IMG/VR virus record: IMGVR_UViG_3300050821_002215
Span: 1-21,049 of that record
Reading direction: 5' to 3' (one strand)
DNA from: a virus
DNA: 21,049 nucleotides
Shown: in pieces, positions 13,901-19,839 of the stretch
Numbering within the stretch: the first letter of the stretch is position 1
How the letters are laid out: each line of letters opens with the position of its first letter
Translations under genes and position numbers: made by a program
The notes under the pieces: generated by a model
What the model was told of the DNA's origin: nothing
Seen by the model: only the letters and a program-made list of their open reading frames with translations
Database searches by the model: none

Positions 13901-16900
13901 CAATTGCGCCCGATGCAGTGGTACTTGATCACGTCCGTACCCGTGCCGGTGAAGGTCAGGACGGTCGTCGTCTCGCTGACCGACGAAGCGTTTCCGGGCG
14001 TCGTAGCGTCGGCGGTGAAGCAAACCGGAGCCGTAGCGTAGACACCAGTGAGCGTGTAGGTCGCCGTTCCAGCCGCAAGGGTGATCCGTCCGCCGACGTC
14101 TTTGTTGGCTGACGAGCCGCTGCGGATGGTGGTTGCGGTATAGTCGGGATTGGCCGGATCGTTGGAGATCGGCGCGGCTCCGTAGGGGTAGAGGAGCTTG
14201 ATCGGATCATTGGCGGCGAGACTGGCGTTGAACGTCGCCGCCGTGCAGGTGATCTGGTTGGCGGCGCAAGAACTGAACACGCACAGATTGACGTTCGGAA
14301 AGAGGCTTGGGCTGGTGTCGGAAACGAGCGTCCCGGCCGGCGGGGTCACGGCGGGGCAAGCAGCGACCGACAACGGGGTGGAGGTCGGCTGTCCCTTGGC
14401 GACGGCGGCGGTGAGCGTCGTCGAAAAGGCTGGCGCATAATACCAAGCGGCTTGGCCGCCCGGCGACTGCGCCGTGCTGATCTCGGCGTTGCCCTGCAAA
14501 TGCCAGTTCGCAGTTGGCTTTGTCGGGCTCATGCCGAAGTAGCGCCAATTATAAGGGCTGGTGTTCCCATCGCCTCCCAAAACAACGCCATTCACCAACG
14601 CCACGCCAAACCCATTGGCTGCATAACCGGCATAGCCCTGGCTGGCCCAGATGTACTTCATCAATGAAGTCGTCGCCCCGCCAATCAGCCAATCCCAACT
14701 GAGGGTGGCTATGTTCCAGCCAAGCCCGACAGTTGTAGCGGTCGAGCAATTGCTGATGCTGACGCCGATTGCATACCAAATGGTGGGAGCGCCGCCGAGC
14801 GCGGCGCATCTTACGCCATCAGCGCCGCCCAAAACCTGGAACCCCTGGATGCCGTAAAAAGCGTTGCCAATTAAACTTGGCCCGTTGTAGTAACTCGCGC
14901 CAAAAGATCCAACAATGAGCGGCCCGCCAGGGGTGGGCGGATAAATCGTCCAATCGTTAGCGGGCAACTGATTGGCGCAGGCATTGACTGAGCCGGTCAG
15001 ATAAGCGCCGACTATCACCGTTTTGTTTTGATTAGCGCAATTGATAATGAAGCCCCATTTGGCGGTGTTGCCCTCGCCGCTCTCGGTGTTCGGATTGGTA
15101 TAAATCTCACCAAGGGTAGCCCCCTCGAAAATATCAGCCAGCATATTGCCGGAGAATTGCTCGTCGGTTGAACTGGCGGTCGAAGTATTGTTCCCCGCCA
15201 CCCATCTCCCGACAAGGTCGATCTGATGCCAATTGTCGCGGTCACGCGACAGGTCGCAATTGACGCCCGACGACCCGCTGGAGCACGCCATCTGCTCGCC
15301 GAGCGGCGAGTAGCTCAGAACATTATGCTCGGCCGACGCGGCGGTCCGGCGCTTCAGGTCCGCCGGCATGACCCATAAAGGAGCCTCAGCCCCTGGCGCA
15401 TGGGTTACGGTGGCGTTCTGCGCCGTCCCGGTGTCGCTGGGAACCGTCATCGTCACCGTCTCAGGGAACCCGGTCCCGGTCGCGGTGAACACCGTCGTGC
15501 CCAACGGAAAGGCGTCGCTCACGACAATGTCTGCCGGCTGCAGGCGGCGCGGCCCCGAGATCACCGTCACCGAGTTGCCGCCGCTGACCGTCTGAACCTT
15601 GAACGCCTGAGCTGCCGGGAGCTGAAAGAACCGCGTCTCGACATTTTGCACCGTGCATGGCGCAGCGCAGTTCGCCGCATTGTTGGCGCCGGAAAAAGTC
15701 GCGCCGCCGAACGCGCCGGCCGGCGTCCCTGCTGGAGTATAAACCGAAGCCAGGGTGTTCGCCCCAGGTCCGCTGTAGTTCGAGGTGAAGGTGATCACCC
15801 CGGCGGCATACGACGCCGTGACGTTAAGATTAGGCAACATGCCCTGCGGGGTCGATACCGGTGGAATATACGTGACAAACTGCCCAGCGGTATTCTTGAT
15901 CGCCGCAATCAGATTGGCCGCCGAAGTGGGAAAATCGACCCCAGTCGCCACGAGATAAGGCGTGCTGACCCCAGACATCGTCGCTGATCTGAACACATAC
16001 GTTACGCCGCCAACCGTGATCGCATCATTGGCGAGAAAGTTGTTCGACCCGGTTTCGGTGAACGTCGCGGTGGACTTCGGCGGGACGCCCCAGCCAAGAT
16101 TGATTGAACCGCCAAGAAACTGGCTGACCGGATTTGATAACGTTAGGTTCTGCTGCCCGGCGGGGTTGCCGTCGCCGCCCAGCGCCCCGACCGCGGTAAT
16201 CGTCGTGCCGAGCGGCGCGGCCGGGATCGCCTCGATAGGAAAAGATCCGTTGTGGTAGGCGCTTAAGAGAATGCCGTCGCCAACCTGCCAGGCCGACAAA
16301 GGAAGAAACCCGGCGGGATCGCCGGCAAAATAGACGCCAGTCAGGACATTCGGCGTAATTGGATTGGCGGTCGCCGCGCCGTAATCCATGCCGCGAATGT
16401 TGCAGCCGCTGAGCATGCCGCCGCCCGATCCGCCATCCGAGGTGAGCGTGGAGGCTTCCTGGATGACGCGGTCGACGCCAGGGGCAAAGATTAAATATGT
16501 CGTCGACCCCGTCGGCGTCGTCCCACTGCAATGGTAGTTGGCGGCTCTACTCAAGATTAACGGCTGGGTGAAATAAAACTCGTTGTAGGCTTGCCCGGGT
16601 CTTGGCCCCGGAATGGTCACGTCGTAATTGGCCCCGAGCGGGCCGATAGCGTTCATCAAAGCCGGCACCAAAGGCGCATTGTCGACGATATTGCCGGCAG
16701 TGAGCGGGGTCATGCCGACGCTGGGATCGGTGACCAGAAGGTCGGCTTCGCCCATGCCGCCGCCGCCAATCGGGTGGAAGGTATGGGTGGTCGGGTCGAT
16801 TGTGCCGATTGGCGCCCAGGTCTTGGTGTTGTCGAGCACCTGGAGCACTTCCGGCAATGTGGTCGGGGTGATGCCCATTTGCGCCGGCGCTACCTGAGCG

Positions 16901-16962
16901 GCGGCGACGGCGGGCGCACACAAAGCAGCAAGAAGGGCGGCGAGGCGCTTGAGCATCGTCAC
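13900..16962 (-). CDS. Tailspike-like protein with Sec signal peptide
   Basis: A 1020-residue protein. GTG 16962 overlaps the fibre stop as GTGA and an ATG lies at 16956; both give the same N-terminus. Residues 3-23 are a textbook signal peptide: KR, then LAALLAALCAPAVA, then an AAAQ cleavage region. There is no lipobox. The body is beta-rich, with Gly/Asn/Thr-rich turns (YFAGDPAGFLPLSAWQVGDG, FTSNYSGPGANTLASVY, YYNGPSLIGNAFYGIQGFQV) suggesting a right-handed beta-helix of the tailspike/pectate-lyase type in the middle-to-C-terminal part, and a final beta domain (GGRITLAAGTATYTLTGVY) that could be a trimerising cap. Roughly 17 cysteines are present, several in pairs (NCAAPC). It follows the fibre gene, as expected for a receptor-binding or depolymerase subunit; no catalytic residues could be assigned. 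Confidence 0.78.
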   Translation of the reverse strand: MTMLKRLAALLAALCAPAVAAAQVAPAQMGITPTTLPEVLQVLDNTKTWAPIGTIDPTTHTFHPIGGGGMGEADLLVTDPSVGMTPLTAGNIVDNAPLVPALMNAIGPLGANYDVTIPGPRPGQAYNEFYFTQPLILSRAANYHCSGTTPTGSTTYLIFAPGVDRVIQEASTLTSDGGSGGGMLSGCNIRGMDYGAATANPITPNVLTGVYFAGDPAGFLPLSAWQVGDGILLSAYHNGSFPIEAIPAAPLGTTITAVGALGGDGNPAGQQNLTLSNPVSQFLGGSINLGWGVPPKSTATFTETGSNNFLANDAITVGGVTYVFRSATMSGVSTPYLVATGVDFPTSAANLIAAIKNTAGQFVTYIPPVSTPQGMLPNLNVTASYAAGVITFTSNYSGPGANTLASVYTPAGTPAGAFGGATFSGANNAANCAAPCTVQNVETRFFQLPAAQAFKVQTVSGGNSVTVISGPRRLQPADIVVSDAFPLGTTVFTATGTGFPETVTMTVPSDTGTAQNATVTHAPGAEAPLWVMPADLKRRTAASAEHNVLSYSPLGEQMACSSGSSGVNCDLSRDRDNWHQIDLVGRWVAGNNTSTASSTDEQFSGNMLADIFEGATLGEIYTNPNTESGEGNTAKWGFIINCANQNKTVIVGAYLTGSVNACANQLPANDWTIYPPTPGGPLIVGSFGASYYNGPSLIGNAFYGIQGFQVLGGADGVRCAALGGAPTIWYAIGVSISNCSTATTVGLGWNIATLSWDWLIGGATTSLMKYIWASQGYAGYAANGFGVALVNGVVLGGDGNTSPYNWRYFGMSPTKPTANWHLQGNAEISTAQSPGGQAAWYYAPAFSTTLTAAVAKGQPTSTPLSVAACPAVTPPAGTLVSDTSPSLFPNVNLCVFSSCAANQITCTAATFNASLAANDPIKLLYPYGAAPISNDPANPDYTATTIRSGSSANKDVGGRITLAAGTATYTLTGVYATAPVCFTADATTPGNASSVSETTTVLTFTGTGTDVIKYHCIGRN

Positions 16963-17867
16963 CCGCCTGTCGCGTAAAAGTATTGGGCGACCAGCGACTG
17001 GCCAGGGATCAAACTCCAGACAGTCGAAGTCCAGTTGATCGTCTGGCCGGCGACGGTGAACGCCGGAGCCGGATCAAGCGACGTAAAAGCCTGGCCATTG
17101 AAGAAAAGCGTCACTGCGCCATAAGGCGCGTGCTGAAGATTGGAGACGGCGTTGACCGCAGTGATCGACAACGCCTCAGTCATCGGCGCGATGCCTGCCG
17201 GCAACGGTACGAGGCCAGACACGATCTGCACCGCACGGTTGGCCCACCAGCGGCTCGACCAGTGATCGCCGGTAATCGCGTTGATCGCCAGGATGTTAGG
17301 GGGAATGGTGTCAGGCATATGCTCGGCCCACTCGATTGACACCTGTGAGTAGTCCTGCGCCGTCGCGCTCGCGCCGAGATCGTCAACGCCAAACGGACCG
17401 CCGACGTTGGGCCCGAGCACGCCAGTCGGCAGCGCCGGGGCGGCGCTACGCGTCTCCACCTCCGCATTGAACGCGGCGAGGCGCATCCGAACCTCCTCGG
17501 ACGCGCGCGACATCGCGTCGGCGCTGGCGGCGATGTCGCGGCGCGACGCCTCGATCCGGTCCTGAATGGCCCGCGCCTCGGCGAGCGCGGCTTGCGCCTG
17601 CGAGGCGGTTCGCGTGACGTTGGCCAGCAACGCGCTCATCGCGGCGACGGCCCGTTCCGCCAGGATCTCCGGCAGTCTCGGGTCGAGCTGCTCGGGGCCG
17701 ATGGAGCCGTTCTTGACGACGCCGTCGTCGCGCACGACGGTGCGCAAAAAGTCAATGACGTTGGAGACGGACTTGCGGTGCTCGTCGAATTGCCGGCCGA
17801 TGTCGTGCGCTGCAACGACACCGCTGTTGAACGGCACGATTTTTTCGGGAGGGTTCGGAAACGACAT
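16959..17867 (-). CDS. Tail fibre protein
   Basis: A 302-residue protein starting at ATG 17867; the frame extends to 18200, but that part overlaps the divergent promoter region and is not gene-like. The N-terminus (residues 1-60: IVPFNSGVVAAHDIGRQFDE, then IDFLRTVVRDDGVVKNGSIG, then EQLDPRLPE) is a common head-proximal segment of podophage tail fibres. Residues about 65-140 are an Ala/Glu/Arg-rich coiled coil (TRTASQAQAALAEARAIQDR) expected to trimerise. The C-terminal 130 residues are beta-like and contain NAITGDHWSSRWWANRAVQI and FTVAGQTINWTSTVWSL. It is first in the leftward late operon and is followed by the tailspike. It probably links the tailspike or host contact to the tail. Confidence 0.78.
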   Translation of the reverse strand: MSFPNPPEKIVPFNSGVVAAHDIGRQFDEHRKSVSNVIDFLRTVVRDDGVVKNGSIGPEQLDPRLPEILAERAVAAMSALLANVTRTASQAQAALAEARAIQDRIEASRRDIAASADAMSRASEEVRMRLAAFNAEVETRSAAPALPTGVLGPNVGGPFGVDDLGASATAQDYSQVSIEWAEHMPDTIPPNILAINAITGDHWSSRWWANRAVQIVSGLVPLPAGIAPMTEALSITAVNAVSNLQHAPYGAVTLFFNGQAFTSLDPAPAFTVAGQTINWTSTVWSLIPGQSLVAQYFYATGG

Positions 17868-17933
17868 CGGCCGCTCTTGAAAAGGAGGGGCGACGGACCA
17901 TGCCGAGCGGTCCATTAACGGCCGAGGGACAAG

Positions 17934-17962
17934 GGTATAGGCGACTTTGTCACGTCTGTCGA
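17934..17962 (-). promoter_or_regulatory. Sigma70-like promoter for the fibre/lysis/head operon
   Basis: On the minus strand TCGACA (plus 17957-17962) and TATACC (17934-17939) are separated by exactly 17 bases. This matches TTGACA/TATAAT at 5 of 6 and 4 of 6 positions. It lies about 67 bases upstream of the fibre start codon in the gap between divergent genes. The call is from sequence alone. Confidence 0.45.
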
Positions 17963-18056
17963 GAGACACGCCAGACGCAGAGATCGCGTTGACTTGGCGC
18001 TTGAAAGCGCACACGATCATGGCAAAAGAAAAAGTCATCGGGAGGAGGCCGCTCAA

Positions 18057-18269
18057 ATGTTCGGCTTCGACTTCGCCGACGCTGTGCAAGCCGCCGCGCT
18101 CCTGGCGCTTGCCGCAATCAGCGTGTTCGCGTTGCGGCGCATCGATCACCGCTTCAACCAACAGCACGACGACATGCAAGACGTGATCATCAGTCAGCAC
18201 GACATCATCAAAAAGCTCAACGGCCAGCAGGCGGAAATCGACAGGCTAAAAAGCAAGGACCGCGCATGA
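18057..18269 (+). CDS. Small membrane/coiled-coil protein
   Basis: A 70-residue protein from ATG 18057, with GGAGGAGG upstream (11 bases from the last G to ATG, slightly long). It has one N-terminal hydrophobic segment (ADAVQAAALLALAAISVFAL, about residues 7-26), followed by a basic stop and a charged coiled-coil tail (RRIDHRFNQQHDDMQDVIIS, then HDIIKKLNGQQAEIDRLKSK). This is the architecture of short spanin-like or membrane-anchored phage proteins, but it is too short for a typical inner-membrane spanin. It reads away from the tail fibre, so it belongs to a different transcription unit than the lysis genes. Function unknown. Confidence 0.6.
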   Translation: MFGFDFADAVQAAALLALAAISVFALRRIDHRFNQQHDDMQDVIISQHDIIKKLNGQQAEIDRLKSKDRA

Positions 18270-18380
18270 GAACCTCCTGGGGACATCCGCAGCCCACGTC
18301 GCGTTTGTCGGTCAGAGCCCGATTGACAGACACGGATTTTCCTCGCCCTCCTGCGGCTCTCGAACACGAGGAGGAAAGCG

Positions 18381-18623
18381 ATGGACCTGGAGCTTCGACG
18401 GTTTCGGCGCGAGTTCCGCAAGCGCGGCGGCTGGACCTTAACCGTGTGGGATAGGCCTCCAAGCCCCGACAAGACCGAGATCAGTTGGACAACGGACGAA
18501 AGCGGCAGGCGCTGCCTGCATTTCGTCATCATACGAAACTCGATCAGAGAGGCTTTCGAAGCGTTGAATTCGCGAGAGCTCGTGGAAGCGATCCGATTGT
18601 TGCCTCCAGGCAGGCTCAATTGA
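18381..18623 (+). CDS. Hypothetical protein, 80 residues
   Basis: An 80-residue protein with AGGAGG well placed ahead of ATG 18381. The sequence alternates a basic helix (ELRRFRREFRKRGGWTLTVW), a strand (TEISWTTDESGRRCLHFVII) and a C-terminal helix (SIREAFEALNSRELVEAIRL). It could be a compact alpha/beta fold. No family recognised. It is 111 bases after the membrane protein gene, a gap that contains the CAGACACG motif at 18327. Probably an early gene; this is inferred only from its strand and position. Confidence 0.68.
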   Translation: MDLELRRFRREFRKRGGWTLTVWDRPPSPDKTEISWTTDESGRRCLHFVIIRNSIREAFEALNSRELVEAIRLLPPGRLN

Positions 18624-18930
18624 ACCTCCCAGCAGCACAGACAGCCCGCGCGGCGCTCGATCCGGCGGGGACAAGGACCACGCTGAGGCCCCCGGAAAGG
18701 CTGGGGAGACACGGCGCTCCTGTCTGCTGGGCGTCGAAGTGTGCTTAAAGTGTGATGCGAAGTTGGAGACACAGAAATTTAGTACACGTGTCGGGCACGG
18801 GCTCGCGACCTCGCGCGCATACCCCCGGGGGCGAAGACCTGAGCCTCGCCGCCGCCCGCGCGTCGGGGCGCTCCCTCCTACAGGGAGCGCAGACACGAAT
18901 GAAATCAATGGGTTAGGACGACGGCCGCGG
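18624..18930. other. 307-base intergenic stretch between convergent genes
   Basis: No convincing gene. It contains a perfect 9-bp hairpin (18868-18890), a CCCCCGGGGG palindrome near 18833, and copies of the GAGACAC/CAGACAC motif (18711, 18767, 18890). A rightward frame from GTG 18739 begins with a CLKC pair, but it has no ribosome site and turns into Arg/Pro-rich sequence, so I treat it as non-coding. The region separates the rightward 80-residue gene from the leftward TerS-like gene and may hold their terminators or a packaging-related site. Confidence 0.6.
18868..18890. terminator. Perfect 9-bp stem hairpin, possible terminator
   Basis: GCGCTCCCT (18868-18876) pairs perfectly with AGGGAGCGC (18882-18890) around a CCTAC loop. 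It lies 40 bases beyond the stop of the leftward TerS-like gene and in a convergent gap, where terminators are expected. Neither side has the T-tract of a Rho-independent terminator, so it could instead be a protein-binding or packaging element. Confidence 0.4.
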
Positions 18931-19290
18931 TCACGCGTCGTCACGCGCCAGCGCTTCGAGCCGGTCGTCTAGCTCCGCCAGCGTGAGTTCCGGCGCGGTC
19001 TTTCGAGCCGTGTCTGCGACGGTGTTTTTGAGCGCTCCGGCAAGCTCTAAAAGTGTGCGCGCCGCCTGTGCACGCGCCGCTGCCGGGCTCAAAGCGTCTT
19101 CGCAGATAACCTGCAAAGTTCGTTTAGCCAGTTCGACCGTGTCTACCGTGTCTGCCGTGTTAGTCCGTGTCTGCGGCTGATCCGGCCCGCTTGCGTCGAC
19201 GGGCTTCGCCGTTGACCGCCGCGAACTTGACGAGCGTCTTGACGCTTTTGGCGTAGGGCCGGGATTGCGCCGCAATCTTTCCTCCCCCAT
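18931..19290 (-). CDS. Terminase small subunit-like protein
   Basis: A 119-residue protein if ATG 19290 is the start; no better start was found and there is no strong ribosome site (GAGG 16 bases away). The first 45 residues are Ser/Arg/Pro-rich and overlap the HGG gene for 131 bases in another frame. The ordered part is helical: ELAKRTLQVICEDALSPAAA, then RAQAARTLLELAGALKN, then ELTLAELDDRLEALARDD. This recalls the helical body and C-terminus of some phage small terminases, which recognise phage DNA and present it to TerL. The TerS identity is tentative. The DNA holds the 9-base-spaced CGTGTCT repeats, which encode (A/V)DT units. Confidence 0.5.
   Translation of the reverse strand: MGEERLRRNPGPTPKASRRSSSSRRSTAKPVDASGPDQPQTRTNTADTVDTVELAKRTLQVICEDALSPAAARAQAARTLLELAGALKNTVADTARKTAPELTLAELDDRLEALARDDA
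19139..19173. repeat. CGTGTCT repeat cluster inside the TerS-like gene
   Basis: GTGTCTA (19139), GTGTCTG (19148), a degenerate GTGTTAG (19157), and GTGTCTG (19167) follow one another at about 9-10-base spacing. In the minus-strand gene, three codons per unit encode (A/V)DT triplets. The motif is the same as the octamer scattered over the window. Confidence 0.6.
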
Positions 19291-19489
19291 GCGCGCGACA
19301 GACGGTCGCCTCACGCACTGCGATGCGCCTGCAATGGTCGCACAGTCGATGCTTGCCGGAGCCAATGCCCGACAAGCGCGCGGCGGCGAGGAACGCGACA
19401 GGCGCTTGCTTCTGGCCGCCGTAGGCGCGTTGCCTGGGATATGTCGCGCGCTTCGCCGAAGGCCGCCAATCGAGAGCCGTGAAGTGCAT
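19160..19489 (-). CDS. HGG-motif zinc-finger phage protein
   Basis: A 109-residue protein from ATG 19489 (ATG 19498 and a longer frame to 19684 are alternatives; no clear ribosome site marks one). The diagnostic piece is LCDHCRRIAVREATVCRAHG with GG following: CxxC, then CxxHGG, a small zinc ribbon often found in phage proteins next to or fused with small terminase domains and in HGGxxP proteins. The N-terminus is basic (WRPSAKRATYPRQRAYGGQK) and the C-terminus is a basic helix (YAKSVKTLVKFAAVNGEARR) ending in RKRAG. It probably binds nucleic acid. It overlaps the next gene out of frame by 131 bases, which raises the possibility of a frameshift fusion. Confidence 0.65.
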   Translation of the reverse strand: MHFTALDWRPSAKRATYPRQRAYGGQKQAPVAFLAAARLSGIGSGKHRLCDHCRRIAVREATVCRAHGGGKIAAQSRPYAKSVKTLVKFAAVNGEARRRKRAGSAADTD

Positions 19490-19544
19490 GTCTGGCATGT
19501 CTGGCACGGTAGCACGCGAAAAAACATCGGGAAAGGCTGAAGAT

Positions 19545-19572
19545 ATTGTATGAAGTGTATTGATGTTGTCTG
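19545..19572 (-). promoter_or_regulatory. Candidate promoter for the HGG/TerS-like genes
   Basis: On the minus strand CAGACA (plus 19567-19572) and TACAAT (19545-19550) are 16 bases apart; TACAAT matches five of six consensus positions, the upstream box four of six. It lies about 47-56 bases before the two possible ATG starts. The -35 box coincides with one of the TGTCTG repeats. Confidence 0.35.
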
Positions 19573-19588
19573 ATTTGTCTGGTATGTC
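19560..19588 (+). promoter_or_regulatory. Candidate rightward early promoter
   Basis: TTGATG (19560-19565), a 17-base spacer and TATGTC (19583-19588) form a weak sigma70-like promoter about 45 bases before the GTG at 19633. The spacer consists of the TTGTCTG repeats, so a protein bound there would block it. Low confidence because the -10 box is poor. Confidence 0.25.
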
Positions 19589-19632
19589 TGGCGCCACATC
19601 GAACGCTTTTGTCCGGTGCAAACGAGAGCTAA

Positions 19633-19839
19633 GTGACTGAAATGACAAAGACAAACGACAAGATATCGATACCAGCGACAGCAACCAAGGCCCGACGCGC
19701 CGCCCGTCGCCTACGTCACTTTGGCATCATCGCCTATTTTGACGCAGCCGAAAAGCGCTTGACCGCCTACGTCCTCGACCAAGGCGAAACCGTAACGCGC
19801 AACGCCATGCTTCGCGCTCTTGATGAAGAGGTGAAGTGA
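19633..19839 (+). CDS. Small basic protein, 68 residues
   Basis: A 68-residue protein from GTG 19633 (GAGAGC just upstream), or 65 residues from ATG 19642. A basic first third (ATKARRAARRLRHFG) precedes a small beta/alpha unit (IIAYFDAAEKRLTAYVLDQG, then TVTRNAMLRALDEEVK). Its stop shares one base with the start of the AAA+ gene (TGATG), so the two are cotranslated. It may be a DNA-binding or partner protein for the ATPase; no family recognised. Confidence 0.65.
   Translation: MTEMTKTNDKISIPATATKARRAARRLRHFGIIAYFDAAEKRLTAYVLDQGETVTRNAMLRALDEEVK

Larger units (their letters stand above)
19488..19592. repeat. 9-base TGTCTGG-type direct repeats in the divergent promoter region
   Basis: ATGTCTGGC occurs twice in tandem (19488-19496 and 19497-19505). 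A second cluster reads TTGTCTGAT, TTGTCTGGT, ATGTCTGGC (19566-19592), again at 9-base spacing. The clusters flank and overlap the candidate divergent promoters, a position typical of operators. Confidence 0.65.

Noticed and set aside
17868-18200. N-terminal extension of the tail fibre frame
   Set aside because: It overlaps the rightward 70-residue gene and the divergent promoter; the fibre N-terminus begins normally at 17867.
18324-18329. TTGACA box upstream of the 80-residue gene
   Set aside because: A perfect -35 box, but no acceptable -10 box at 16-18 bases spacing.
18739-18972. Rightward frame with an initial CLKC pair
   Set aside because: No ribosome site, becomes Arg/Pro-rich, and runs into the opposing TerS-like gene; kept as non-coding.
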